Source of the DNA: Nageia nagi
Lineage: Eukaryota; Pinophyta
Assembly: GCA_050084985.1 (NCBI GenBank)
Contig: JBITNC010000001.1
Location: forward strand, 29,822,001 to 29,886,000
DNA: 64,000 bases
Reading direction: 5' to 3'
In this document: one piece after another, positions 22,482-34,515 of the stretch
Numbering within the stretch: the stretch's first letter is position 1
Layout of the letters: every line of letters begins with the position of its first letter
Position numbers and translations under genes: made by a program
Notes under the pieces: generated by a model
Seen by the model: the letters and a program-made list of their open reading frames with translations, nothing else
Told to the model about the DNA's origin: nothing
Database searches by the model: none

Positions 22482-24322
22482 TGGTATAGTGTAACCTCAA
22501 GGGTTTGGTCTAGTCATGTTCTCCACTACCCATAATGGTAGGTTCCTTGAAAGAGCAAAAAGTGGTGGGGATACACTTGTGTTGGTTTTCTACTCAATCT
22601 TTAGTTTATAAGTCAATTCCTATCTATATTTAAGGTCAAAAGTAATAATAAAGGAATAAAAAGATATAGAGTCATAGGAAATAAATAAGTAAATAAATAG
22701 CTAAAATAGAAAATTTACAACCTAAGCATTGTAGAAATCCATAACCAAGATTAAGAATAGCAAACTATCTCACACTTGGAGTCTCGCAATCATAATACAC
22801 AACCATAATTTGAAGAAATCATTTCACACATAACATTCACAAAAGCAATAACAACCATTTTGTTGCAAGAGGGCAAAGTATTTTCTATTTGCATTATCAT
22901 ATGTGAATAGCTCTAACAGATTTGGGCAAATTTGTTAAAATATCTGACATTTTTAATTTCTAAAAATTAGCTATTTATACAACTTCCCCCCCTCCTTAGG
23001 TGGTTAGGTTTCATTAATATACATAACTACTAGCATTGAATGAAATAACTAAAATAATACTATTTATATAAATGCTAAAACTATGCTAGATTACATAGTG
23101 AATAAGTACTAATCAATATAACTATTTGGGAATTTGTAATTTTTGAATAGCCATATCTATAGAGCCACAATCCTTTTGACATGTCATTGATTACTCCTCC
23201 TTCGACCCTGTAGCTGATTGAAGATAGCATTGTAGTTGATTGAAGATAGCATAGTAGTTAATTGAAGATAGCACTATAGTTGATTGAGTAGTTATTTGAT
23301 TGCACATTGATTGGTATGATTTAGTATTATGCTTTGTCATCTGCTATCTACTTCTTTGTAATCTTTATGATCTCTACTGTAAATGTCAATAATCAAAGTA
23401 ATGGTGGTTGATAGACATTATGTTCACTTGGTTCAAGAAAAACTACCATTGTTATGTGGAAATGAGTCAATGTCGACACATTAACAGGGCCTCGAGGGTC
23501 AAACACTTAAGATGAAGTGGAATCGAGTGTTCTTTCTTATGCATTACTCTTACACTTGCTTGGTAGGTTCTATGTTCTTCTTTCAAGCTTTGCTGATGAT
23601 TTGGTTCTACTGAGACCCATTGATTTTTATCAAAAATGTTAAATCATATCTCAAAATTGATAGGCTTTATTGATATTCTGATTCTACTGGGACCCATTGA
23701 TTTTTACCAAAAAATATGATGTCATCTCTCAAAATTAGTGGGCTCTATTGATGTTTTGATTCTATCGAGACCCATTAATTTTACCAAAAAATGTGACATC
23801 ATCTCTTAGAATTGGTGAGCTCTATTGATGTTCTTCAAAATCTAGCTCTAAATTTGTGCAAGTCTTGGACACTTGTTTCAATAATTCCCAAAGGTCCTAA
23901 GGTAATAAATATAATTCTTGGATAGTCTTGTATACATGACTTGGATATTTTTACAATTCTCCTAGGTAGCCTGAAGGTGATGACATAACTCCTAGGTTCT
24001 CTTAACTCTGAGTACTAAAGAATAAAAGAATAAAGAATGACATAACTCTTATTTGATGCAACTCCTAGGTATCCTTATTCACATAATTCCTAGGTACTAA
24101 GAAAATAATATGACTCTCAACACTCTAAGGAAACGAAATGAGAAGAGGAGGGATTAAGAATAGAAGAATATAAAAATTTACAACTCATGAAGATTCTAAG
24201 AAAATAATATCCCTCCCAAGAACTCTTATATACATAACTCCTTGGAACTAAAGGACAAAAGAATGAAGAATGAAAAATAATATAATTACCCCAATTTTAG
24301 AGTGTAATTTTGAAGGAATACA
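22482..24322 (-). repeat. element B 3' LTR
   Basis: Matches 35333-37101 along its whole length. Internal arrays: a 24-bp unit GCTGATTGAAGATAGCACTA repeated three to four times (about 23210-23285), and a unit of about 82 bp beginning TTGATGTTTTGATTCTA with about three copies (23580-23840). It is about 72 bp longer than its partner, close to one unit of the second array. Confidence 0.75.
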
Positions 24323-24330
24323 ATATTCTG

Positions 24331-26104
24331 GTGACTCTTATTGTAGCTCCAGTATCAATCATACAATTGTTCACTACCCAACCTTCTAATCTCAAGGATA
24401 AATAGAAAGGTGAGGGTCTTGTTATACCTATTGGAGTTGGAGGGACAACTTCAACATATCATAGATAGGATTGTCATCATTTGTTCTCTTTTTACTATTT
24501 CTTAACTTTAAAGCTTATTGCAAAATATCTAATTGATCTAGTATCTTTAATGCATCAAACATAGTCATCCTAGAAGGAGTCTTCTTCAATTCTTCCATAA
24601 TATTATAGGGAGCATATGGGATGGACTTACTTGGTTTCACTTGTTGATGTGTTCTAAAATATTGAGTAGCCTTTTCTTTATGCCAATTAGTGATGAAAGG
24701 ATATCTCAATGTACCGAGTCTTTCTTTCTCCAAGACTTCTTTTCTTGTTGTAGTAGGGTTTGTTTCACCTAGGGAATTAGTACCCAAATTTGTCAAAATA
24801 GTACCTAGATTAAATAGGACTTGATGATCTTGGTTTTGAGGCTAAGCTAAGGGAGCCTTAGCTTTCTTGAGTTCAAGTTGGGCTTAAGTGGAAGCTCAAT
24901 ACTATTGAGTGGCTTGAGGCTGCTGTGGAACTACTAAAGAGGTTGCTCTAGTTTGAACACAACTTGCTTATTCTTTAGCATATTCTAGAACCCAAAAGTT
25001 GACCATTGTAAGATTAGTAGCAGGATTTGCAGTAGGTTCTACCATATGATTAGAATGTAACCCTAAATATTGATGTTGATACATCACACATGAATCTATA
25101 AAATGAGGATCTAAACATGGTGGACACCATTCTATAATGCTTGAAGTAGGATTATCTACAGAATTAGTCATACCAACATTCTTAATTCCTTTAGGAGGAT
25201 TTAGCTATTCTAACTAGTTGAATTTGGGCTAGAATCTTAGTTAATACTGATTATTATATCTTCTATAATTAAAACCATAATTTTACCTCTCTTACAGAGT
25301 AAGCTTATTGGTTAGATTTCTACAACTACCTTATTTTCTCCTCTTCTTGAGATTTAGGTTCAGTATCAGTACTTGTGGATGCAAGAGGGGGTAATGTTGG
25401 TAGCTGATTTTGGATAATAGCTTTGGGAGGAGGTGGTAAAGCCAAAAATCCAAGGTGACCTATTTGTGGTGCCTTATTGGGAGGTAAATTTGAAAATATA
25501 GGCATGATTGTTCTAAGTTGTATTTTACCAGAGGACACCAAGGTATGTTTTGCAATCTTTGCTATTTGGTAAACATCTAAGAATGTATCTCTTGACATAA
25601 TAATAAGCATATCGAAGTCAAGAAGAAAAGCTTTTCTATAATACACCAAAGCTTGTACATTCATTGGTCTAATCTTTACTGTTATAGACTTCTATGTTCT
25701 TTCAAATCTGATACTAAAATCATTAATAGATTCATGAGGATGTATTTTGATACATGCTATGAGGCTAAGGAACATGCTATCATCACCATATATAGAAAAT
25801 ATTTTAATTAAAACCTAACATAACTCTCCCCATGAATTTATAGATTGGTGGGTAAGAGTTCTGAACCACTTAGTTGCTTTACCTTCAAAAGAGTGTGACA
25901 ATAGTCTTGTCATCATGATTTTATTAGTAATATCAAAGCTTAAGGCCAACAAAGATACATCTTGATAATGTTCATATGCATCTTTTTAGAGCCATCATAC
26001 TTAGGAAAAAATTTAAAAGTTGCTTGAGGTATAGGTAGTGAATTCATAGCTATAACCAAAGGATGACTATTATTTCAGGTAGAAAAATATGCTAGATGAG
26101 CCAT
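24331..26104 (-). pseudogene. element B gag and truncated protease
   Basis: Likely start at 26104 (MAHLAYFST, then a stop). The Retrotrans_gag core reads FEGKATKWFRTLTHQSINSWGELC, minus its last residues, at about 25840-25920, followed by HPHESINDFSIRFERT and the RPMNVQALVYYRKAF block. The region then becomes Pro-rich. Downstream fragments at 25171-24968 and 24796-24515 end in a TPSRMTMFDALKILDQL motif typical of the gag-protease linker. An aspartic protease start MIDTGA lies at 24362-24345, and the LTR begins eight codons later. Several stops, many explicable as C-to-T changes, break it. Gag would have formed the particle and the protease would have matured it; neither can be made intact. 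Confidence 0.7.
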
Positions 26105-26182
26105 ACTTGGAGAATGTACAAGAGATGAAGAAATTTTTAGGAATGAGTCAAATATGAATGATAAAGGGGTTTCCCTTAAAAG

Positions 26183-26680
26183 TGAAGGATTTGAACTAGA
26201 TCTTAAACAAATCCTCAAGGACCTAAGACTAGGAAGCTAAATCATTCATCATCTATAATTCTAAGAACATCATTCACACAATATGACACCAATATAATGT
26301 GGTTCCTCCCTCCTTGGGAGTACATCCACAACTAGTTCTCTATTCTCAATCTATGCCTCTCTTACAACTATTCTCTTGCTCTCTCCTACACAACCAAGTA
26401 GAGTAATCTTACTCCAAAACTTAGATATGTTACAAGAGGAGAGGCCCTCTATTTATAGCTTGAGAGCACCTCCCTAACCTTCCTTTAACCCAAGGGTAAG
26501 GTTAGGGTTACATTAAATATATCACCTAACTTCAACCTACCAACTAACCACTTTGGTAAAGTCAAAGTCTACATATTAAAGAATTCAATTAATCTCTTAA
26601 GGTATCTACATACCCTTAAGTGATTAATTGAATTTATAAGGAGTTTAGATATTCACAATATTTCATTACAAATTCTAACA
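26183..26680 (-). repeat. element C 3' LTR
   Basis: 498 bp, TG...CA ends. Differs from the 5' LTR at about five positions by eye (near 26323, 26434, 26519, 26635 and 26675). Minus-strand TATA box at 26449-26457 (TATAAATAG). Confidence 0.95.
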
Positions 26681-26690
26681 CTCCCCCTTA
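26681..26690 (-). other. element C polypurine tract
   Basis: Minus-strand TAAGGGGGAG directly precedes the TGTTAGAA start of the 3' LTR. Confidence 0.8.
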
Positions 26691-26693
26691 ATG

Positions 26694-27167
26694 CAATATT
26701 GGGATAGAGCATAGAAGAAAGAAGAGAGAGAGTAAGAGAGAGTTCTCCTCCATAGAGATACAAGTGGAGATGAGAACTTTTACATATTTGAGAATCTTTT
26801 TGAGAACTAGTATGAGACTCACTACATTACCATTTGACAAAAAATGGTTTACAATACAATCATTAACCATAATTGGTTTCACTGTACATAGTAGTCGATC
26901 AACTTTAAGTTGACATGTGAGTCTCCATGAGCTTGCTTTCACAAGGTGAGTAACCTGCATTTCTGAAGAAGATCCTGCATGCTACAAGCAACTCATGAAC
27001 AAAATCAGTTAGATGCATCATATATTCAAATAAGAGAATCAAATAATGCCATCTTATAAATAACTAATCAATGGTGTACTATAAGCCATCACGAAGATGC
27101 CAAGCCATCACTCATAGTCACCTGTTGTATATATACATGTGTTGATTTTAAATAGAGCATAAAAATT
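26694..27167 (-). other. element C 3' non-coding region
   Basis: Non-coding stretch between the tandem array and the polypurine tract. A 90-codon open frame here has no recognised domain and lies after the pol stop. Confidence 0.5.
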
Positions 27168-27455
27168 GTACAATGAGTTTCTCACGCAGAGCAAACTCAC
27201 CACGAAGGTCTAGAATGTACAAGTTCCTCACGCAGAGCGAACTTACCACGGAGGTATATTAATTATATGCTCAAAATTTGTACAAGTTTCTCACGTAGAG
27301 CAAACTCATCACGGAGGTATAAAATGTACAACAAGTTTGTCACACAGAGCAAACTTACCACTAAGGTATAAAATAATCAACACTCTATAAAAATAATTGT
27401 ACAATAAGTTTGTCACGCAGAGTAAACTTACCATGGAGGTCTAGAATGTACAATC
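27168..27455 (-). repeat. five-unit tandem repeat in the 3' region of element C
   Basis: Units carrying AGTTTCTCACGCAGAGCAAA followed by CTCACCACGGAGGT and AATGTACAA begin at about 27176, 27222, 27285, 27333 and 27407. The spacing varies (46-74 bp) because short spacers lie between the conserved 35-40-bp cores. Confidence 0.85.
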
Positions 27456-27498
27456 AAAAAGGCCTCTTAGAGGTGAAGTTGTCATCACTAACAAAAGT

Positions 27499-29100
27499 TT
27501 AAACTTCACTCCCCCTTGAGGGCAACTTCACCAACCCGAGAGAATCCCTAAGCTTGTAGAACTGAGCTTCAAGAAGGGGCTTGGTGAACAAATCAGCAGA
27601 GTTTTCAGTAGATGGACAATACTGCAAGTGTATGATGTCATCTAGAACCTTCTCCCTGATAAAATGAGCTTGGATTTCTACATGTTTGGTTCACTGATGG
27701 AACACAGGATTCTTAACCAAAGAGATAGCTGATTGATTATCTAACGAAATAAGAGATGGGCCATTTTGCTTATACCCAATTTCATGTAAAAGATGCCTCA
27801 ACCAAATAGCATCTTGGGCAGCAACAGACATGGCTTGATATTCGGCTTCGATGGTAGAAAGAGTCACAGTAGGTTGCTTCTTGGAAGCCCAAGAGATAGC
27901 ACTTGAACCAATGCTAAACACATATGCAGAGGTTGATTTTCTATCATCTCTATCTCCCCCATAATTAGAATCTGAGAACCCTGAGAGAACAATTGAGGGC
28001 ACTTTGGAATACTTAAGAGCAAGATCCTTTGTCCCTGCGACATACCTCAAGATTTGCTTAACAACATTGAGGTGTTCAACATATGGTTTTTGCATGAATC
28101 ATGCCATCAGATTCACTGCAAAAGCAATATCAGGACGAGAGATAGTCAGATATAGAAGACTACTAATCAATTGTCTATAAGCTGTAGCATCAGCCAACTG
28201 AGAATCTAAGCTCAGTGATACAATGATTCCAGGAGAAACAGGTATAGCAGCATATTTACACTTCTCCATTCCAAACTTTTGCAAGATGTCTGATATATAC
28301 TTAGATTGACTAAGATAAGTACAATCTTTGTGTTGGTATACTTGCATCCCAAGATAGTAATGCAATAGACCTAAATCAGTCATTTCAAATGTTGCCTTGA
28401 GTTTGGAGATGCACTCTTGGATGATTTCAATATTATTGCTTGTTATGAGAAGATCATCCACATAAAGGAGAATTATGACCATGTCTTTTCCTTGATGGAG
28501 TACATAGAGGTCTGAATCAGAGAAGCACTTGGAAAAACCAATATCTGCAAAGAATCCTAAAATTTTCTTGTACCATGCTCTAGGTGCTTGCTTAAGTCCA
28601 TACAAAGACTTCTTTAGCTTACACACAAGAGACTCTTTTCCTTCTGGAATAAATCCTTCTAGTTGATTCATGTAGATTTCAACATCCAAGTCACCATTGA
28701 GAAATGCACTCTTGACATCAAGTTGAAAAGCTTTCCATCCTTGAGCTGTAGAAAGAGCAAGGATTATTCTAACAGTAGGCATCTTGGCCACAGGAGCAAA
28801 GGTTTCCTCATAATCAATACCATATTTCTGAGCGAATCCTTTGGCCACTAACCTTGCCTTGTATTTTTCAATTTTGCCATCAGAATTGTACTTGACCTTG
28901 TATATCCATTTATTGCCAATCACATTTTTCGCATTGGGATAAGGAACCAAATCCCAAGTTTCATTTTTCATGAGCGCCTCATACTCAACTTTCATAGCTT
29001 CCATCCAACACTCTTGCTTGGAAGCTTCTTTGAAGGTTGATGGCTCATGTGTATTATCAATTTTGGTAAATAAAGAGCTATTCAAGGTCATACTCCTAGT
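27499..29100 (-). pseudogene. element C reverse transcriptase and RNase H
   Basis: The copia RT (RVT_2) is nearly intact from 29091 to 28099. It includes the W-K-A/D block AFQLDVKSAFLNGDL, SLYGLKQAPRAWY and the catalytic YVDDLL (about 28450-28467). A TGA follows NLMA at about 28096-28098. RNase H continues (28095-27691) with GFSDSNYGGD, STIEAEYQAM and SLDNQSAI, holding the expected acidic residues, then another TGA after VFHQ. The C-terminal ADLFTKPL motif precedes a TAA at 27499. Both internal TGA codons sit where CGA (Arg) is usual, the expected product of CpG decay. Confidence 0.9.
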
Positions 29101-29910
29101 AATTCTCTATGCTGGAGAATTTTGCTCTTGTGGTGACTTCTCTACATGATTATCCAACTAGTTTGGTGTAGGCGAAGAATCATCTGTATCAGACACCTCA
29201 GCATGAGAGGTCGTATCCTCAGAAAGTTCATTGAACTTGACATCCCTAGAAATAAAGACTATTTTATGGGATGAGGAGTAGAGCCTGTAACCTCTATGCT
29301 GATTATCATACCCCACAAAGATGCATTTTTCTGATCATTTATCTAGCTTCTTTCTTTTCTCTGAGGTAATGAAGGCAAATGCATCACAACCGAAGACCCT
29401 GAAGTGTGAGAGGTTAGGTTTCTTTTCTGTCCATGCTTCATATGGAGTTTTACCTTCAACTACCTTAGTAGGACACCTATTTAGGGTGTGAATAGCAGTG
29501 TGAATAGCTTCGCCCCATAAGAAACTAGGAAGGTTACCCAACATGCATCTTGCCATTTCCATAATGGTGCGATTCTTCCTTTCAGCAACTCCATTTTGCT
29601 GAGGGGTGTAAGGGATTGTTAATTGTCACTTAATCCCATGTTTAACACAATAGTCGTTAAACTCATTGCTATTATATTCACCCCCATTATCAGATCTCAG
29701 CATCTTGATCTTAAAATCAGTTTGATTTTCAACAAGTGCCTTGATGTCTCTAAACCTGTCAAAAGTTTGATCCTTGTGCTCAAGTAGATAACCAAATGTC
29801 ATCCTACTAAATTCATCAATGAAGGTCAGAACATAAGAAGCTCCCCCTAGGGACTTAGTCTGAAAAGGACCCATCAAATCTAAATGCACAATCTGAAGAG
29901 GATGAGTAGC
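29101..29910 (-). pseudogene. element C integrase
   Basis: The copia integrase core has MHLDLMGPF (first Asp), LRSDNGGEY (second Asp) and VAERKNRTI (catalytic Glu), so the DDE residues are kept. It is followed by ARCMLGNLPSFLWGEA and the TPYEAWTEKKPNLSHFRVFG block. Breaks: a TGA after HGIK (about 29625), another after KLDK (about 29334), and TAG codons in the Ser/Pro-rich linker to RT (about 29158 and 29108). Each TGA is consistent with a former CGA. Confidence 0.88.
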
Positions 29911-29929
29911 CCAAGTTGCCTTATCTTTT

Positions 29930-30545
29930 TCAAACTTTTACCTATGCATCTTTCCTAGAATGCACCTTTCACAAAGACCAATTGTGGGTGAAATATTAGG
30001 TAAACCTTCCACAAGTGCTTGAGTTTTCATATCTTGAATACTCTTGTGGTTAAGGTGTCCTAATCGTTGATGCCAAAGATTACCTTTTAAACAAACATTT
30101 ACAGCAAGACAAATCTTTGAAGGTACTTGATCCACAATATAAAGGTCATCCTTTATTGATCCTTTCATCAAAGTGGCAAGTCCTTTCTTAACACTCCAGG
30201 AGTGTGAGGTAAACTCAAATGAGCATCCTTTCCTTGTAATCTGAATCATGGAGATGAGATTCATCCTTAGTTTAGGCACATAAAAGACATTATCAAGAGT
30301 CTTTCCATGAATCTTCACACTCCCTATTCCATGAACATCAAGGACTGTATTATCACCAATCACAACTACATCCTTCTTGTACTTATGAAAGTTTTCAAAC
30401 TTACCCTTTTCATAACACATGTGATTAGTGCATCCTGAATCAATAATCCAACCATTTGAAATAGTTTGAGTCATTGAGTAGTAGGCAATAGTAGCAGTAT
30501 GCTTGTTCTTTTTTTTATTATTGAAATTTCTCACATTTGCATTTC
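29930..30545 (-). pseudogene. element C protease and GAG-pre-integrase domain
   Basis: The aspartic protease has WIIDSGCTNHM (catalytic DSG) and the VPKLRMNLIS block. The GAG-pre-integrase zinc site follows as LWHQRLGHLNHKS with CERCILGKMHR, giving an HHCC arrangement. The frame is open for 198 codons and ends at a TAA just after MHR (about 29938). Confidence 0.88.
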
Positions 30546-31418
30546 CCTTACCTTTTTGAGCAAATTTCTTTTTGCGATAATCATACTCTTTGTGCCCAAA
30601 GATACCACAAAAGTTACAATTTCCATCAAACTTTTCCTAAGGTGTTGGATTGCTTGATCCAGCTTTGTCATTCCTTTGCCTGTAGTTGCCATGATTGTTG
30701 TTGCCCTTTTTGTCATACTTCCTGAAGGTAGATGAGGACTTGTTATCTTTGAATTTATAATGTTTGAACTTTTTCTTTAAAGGAGTTTTGGTTGCTCCTA
30801 GAGCAATGCTATTGTCCTTAGGAGAAAGGTCAACATTTTCTTGTTCAAAGTTTCCTCATGCTTCAGAAGGAGTCTAGAAAGGTTATCAAGTGAGATGACA
30901 TCTTCTTCATCATCGAGCCTTATTTCCATAACCGTGACAAAGTTACTGAACTTTGTAGTAAGGCTTTGAAGAATGATGAAGACCATGAACTCATCATTGA
31001 TCCAGTTGCACCCACAACCAACCAATTGTGTCCTGAGGTTAATGATTTTATTTAAGTAGATGGAGGCACTTTCATCTTCACTTTGTCGATACTGCAACAA
31101 CTTTTGTAGAATGGTAAACCTCCTTAAAAATTTAGACCCAAGGTAAATTTTCTTTAGCCTATCCCAAGCTTCCTTTGCTGAAGTTGATGAAGAGATCATG
31201 AGAAGGACATCATCTGAAACTGCACGATAAATCATTGAAGTTGCTAACTCATTTTTTGAGTTGTATACTTCAAGAGCCTTCTCATCGGTAGGAGCAACCA
31301 AGTCTTCACTAACTGTCTACCACAGCTTCCTTGCTTATAACTCAGCTTTCATACGAGGTTCCCATATTCCAAAGTTGGAACCGTCGAGTATATGCTTGGG
31401 AATGAAGGTTTCAACCAT
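30546..31418 (-). pseudogene. element C gag
   Basis: Start at 31418 (MVETFIPKHILDGSNFGIW), typical of copia UBN2-type gag. TAA and TAG stops follow within the first 50 codons (about 31340 and 31323). The frame then runs to 30798, covering the core AKEAWDRLKKIYLG and the LQSLTTKFSNFVTVME block. A frameshift near 30850 leads to the zinc knuckle CNFCGIFGHKEYDY (about 30570-30625). Its fourth metal ligand is Tyr where Cys is expected (TGT to TAT), so the knuckle is broken as well. Confidence 0.85.
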
Positions 31419-34400
31419 TGCTACAAAAAAGAGTAAATATGCAATAAGAATGCAAACTTTTACAATTTTCCATCTATACATATAAAACATCTAATAAGCA
31501 AACATATCCCATATGTGCAAACTTATTAACCACGATCCATAGGAGGATAAAGTTGGGGTTGTTTTCTTGTATAGAATTAGGCCTTCACCTGGATGCCCGC
31601 AAGGTGGAGCCCAGGTACTACCAGTCCTCAACCAGTTCACCTTGGTCAGTAATATACTCTCACAAGGAGAAGTACTAACTATTTTCCAAGGATCTGATGT
31701 ATCTTGGACCGACCATTTTAATTATCTTGATTAAGGTTTTCAATTTTCCTCCTAGGTTATCAGGATAATCCCTAAATGGACGTGCAGACATGTGGTATCA
31801 CTACACACATGCCTGTCCACCTAATAGAGTTATGTCCAATCCAACAGAGGTCTTAGGGGCAATTAAGATGGACTTACCACCACTTGGTTCTTCGGACTAA
31901 AAAGGCTCCAATCTGCCCTGTCCTCACCTCGTGGCTCCCCAAACAAGTCATGTTGTGGAAAATACGTGCGGATGTATTCATTTTAGGGGTTACTTTCAAA
32001 TTTTTGCGTATTGCAAGTATAAAGCAAATGTGCAAAAATACAAAGTAAAGTGAAAATACTCCATCCACACGAACTTGAAACATTAAGAGTCCAAAATTGA
32101 GTCCAATGGGTTTTGTACTAACCCCTAAAGGACTTTTACATTTTTCATATTTTTGCTCAAGTTCAAAAATAATGAATTTTTCAAATGCTAAGTCCTATTT
32201 AGCATTAATCCATAACTTAAACATGTATTAGTCTATGACTTAAAATTAAGTTTTAAACATGCATAATGCATTTTAAACTTATAAATTTAAGTACTAAGCA
32301 TGCTTTAATCCTAAGAATGTTAAGAGGCATGCATTTTAAACTTAGCATGCAAGATCCATTTAGCATAACATGCAAGATCTATTTAGCATGCAAGATCTAT
32401 TTAGCATAACGTAAAAATTTAAGTAACATGCAAGATCTATTTAGCATAACATGCAAGATCTATTTAGATTTAAGTAAAAAATGATAAAAATCCCCCCCAT
32501 TTTTACTTAAAGTGCTAACAACTTGGATGCTAAAAAAATTAGGTTTAAGTGTGAGTTTTTCCTCTTTATCACTTAAGGGGTAAACTGTAAATATTAAAGT
32601 GTGACTAAGGCAAAAAATCAAATCAAATTTGGAGTGGGTAAAAAAAAATAAATACCCAACAACTAAAGGTTGACAAAGAAAATTAAAAATGGCCATGTGT
32701 AAGCCTCATGGAGGTTGAGAAGCTGGGCAAGGGTGGCAGGAGAGACCAAAGTGTGTAGAAGGGTGGTGAGTCACATGGAGTGTGAGAGGCTAGACTGCAT
32801 AGGGAGTCCAAGGTGGCAAGGAGGCCACGTAGGGGGGTGGAGGTCATGTGAGGCGCGTGGGGCGTGGTTGCCCATCGAAGGTGCGATGTCAGGGCAGCGA
32901 GGGAGGAGGGTCACGTTAAAAATTAGAATAGAGGTAGTTGGGGTGCAGATTGAGCGAGTAGCCTACGATGATTAGATGCAGGGCAGAGAAGGGGAGGTCG
33001 CACGTAAAGGGTGAGAGCAAGGGGGTAGTGCATGGCTTGCAATCACTGTGCAAGCCATGGACAGTGTAAGGTAGCCATCTTGTGCATATTCTACGAACAT
33101 GGCAGTCCATTGAACATTGCACGTAGAGGGAGACGGTCTATCTGCACCATGCATCATGTTAAACAATCATAGACCTAGTCAACGTATCTATTGTGGGCAT
33201 AGCCTGCGATCATTGATAGTGCATATGACTACCCCCCACTACCCACTTTGGTGCCCAACATCAACCACAAAAGGCTGCATAACATGGAGGAGACTAGAAG
33301 ATGGGAGCCAAGCCACAGGTGCCAGTGTGTGCAGATCCTGCAATCATTAAAGTCCAAGAAACATGGAGCTTTCAACATACGTGTTTTGTGCATTACCTAC
33401 GAGTAGTGTAGTGAGCAATGCAGGATAAGAACCTCGGTTTGCATCATGCAAACACGTGCATAGAGCCTTCCATCATGGCGTTGTGTGCACATCTTACGAA
33501 CTTGAAGTCCATAGACTCAGTCTGCATCAACGTAGCCATTTTGTGTAGATGCGGTGAGTTCAGCAAGGGGGGAAGTCCAAGAAGCACGGTCCTCTATGCT
33601 AGCCAAGATGTGATTCCAAGAGGAGGAGGCAGGCACGGGAGGAGGAGCTGCGACATCGCGTGGGTGGGTGGAGGAGCCACCACCACGCGTGCGAGGAGGA
33701 CCCCCCCGATTTAAAATTGTATTCGATTTGAATTTTTATTTAATGATAATAATAAATTTCCCGCCCCCTAATAGTTGTTTTTTATTTATATTTTAAACGA
33801 ATTTAAAAAATATATAAAAAAATATACATATATTTTTAATTACATTTTAAATAGATTTAAAACATAAATATAATATATATATATATAATAGATTGAGCCT
33901 TTATTGTGCCCCTAAATATATTATTGTGGTAGAACAAAAAAAATTGTCCTCCTCTCTAACTTTTTAAATATTCATGCCTCATAGAAAAAAATACCATTTA
34001 ACATAAAAAAATGGTAGTATATGTAGGAGAAATGTCACAATAATATAGTACTATTTTTTAAGCAAATAGTAATAACATAATACTTACTAACATAAAAAAT
34101 GTTAGTACAAATATTGGCATTTCATAGTATCCTCTTACAAAAATATAGCATGTATTGAGCATTTTTGTACAAAATAAAAAATGCTACAAACATAAGAGGT
34201 TAGTATAGAAAAACATACTTGCATTGTCATTTTAATCATATTTTGCAAGAAATAAGCTCTAATATCTCACAAAATATGTTAGTAGCTAATGCAATAATCC
34301 AAAAAAAAATGATCAAATAAGGAGGAACTTTATACCTTTTCTTAAAATTTACCTCACCAATGGGGTGTAAGATGAGGAATGAAGAAGGATGAAGAACCTC

Positions 34401-34498
34401 CAAGATGTAGCTTCCACACCAAGAAGAGCTTCTACACCAAGAAGAAGAGATTCCACAACAAGGAGAGTGTCTACACCTAGAAGAAGAGCTTCCACAAC
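31419..34498 (-). other. element C long leader
   Basis: About 3.1 kb between the primer site and the gag start, several times longer than usual for copia. It holds a tandem array near the primer site (34400-34500), a GC- and CpG-richer block (about 32700-33720), and an ATGCAAGATCTATTT array (32336-32470). Short open frames in the GC-rich block occur on both strands and overlap, with no recognised domain. The leader could be an acquired host sequence or a family-specific structure. Confidence 0.7.
32336..32470. repeat. ATGCAAGATCTATTTAGCAT array in the element C leader
   Basis: The core CATGCAAGATC(T/C)ATTTAG occurs about five times within 135 bases, with spacers of 7-25 bases (AGCATAA and related words). 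Confidence 0.8.
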
Positions 34499-34500
34499 AA
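34400..34500. repeat. short tandem repeat next to the element C primer site
   Basis: Four to five units close to AAGAAGAAGAGCTTCCACAC, with CAA or CCA tails, run up to the primer binding site. This places a repeat at the point where minus-strand DNA synthesis leaves the tRNA primer. Confidence 0.75.
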
Positions 34501-34513
34501 GGCTCTGATACCA
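34501..34513 (-). other. element C primer binding site (tRNA-iMet)
   Basis: Minus-strand TGGTATCAGAGCC, complementary to the 3' end of plant initiator tRNA-Met, two bases past the CTTCA end of the 5' LTR. Confidence 0.92.
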
Positions 34514-34515
34514 AT

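Noticed and set aside
23200-23290. Regular GCTGATTGAAGATAGCACTA units as a CRISPR-like array
   Set aside because: Direct tandem units without unique spacers inside a retroelement LTR of a plant genome.
26500-26520. AACCC(A)AGGGTAAGGTTAGGGTTA looked telomere-like in the element C LTR
   Set aside because: Only one or two imperfect TTAGGG-like words, present in both LTRs; not an interstitial telomere array.
32715-33714. Several overlapping open frames on both strands in the GC-rich leader of element C
   Set aside because: GC-rich sequence has few stops by chance; frames overlap each other on both strands and show no domain.
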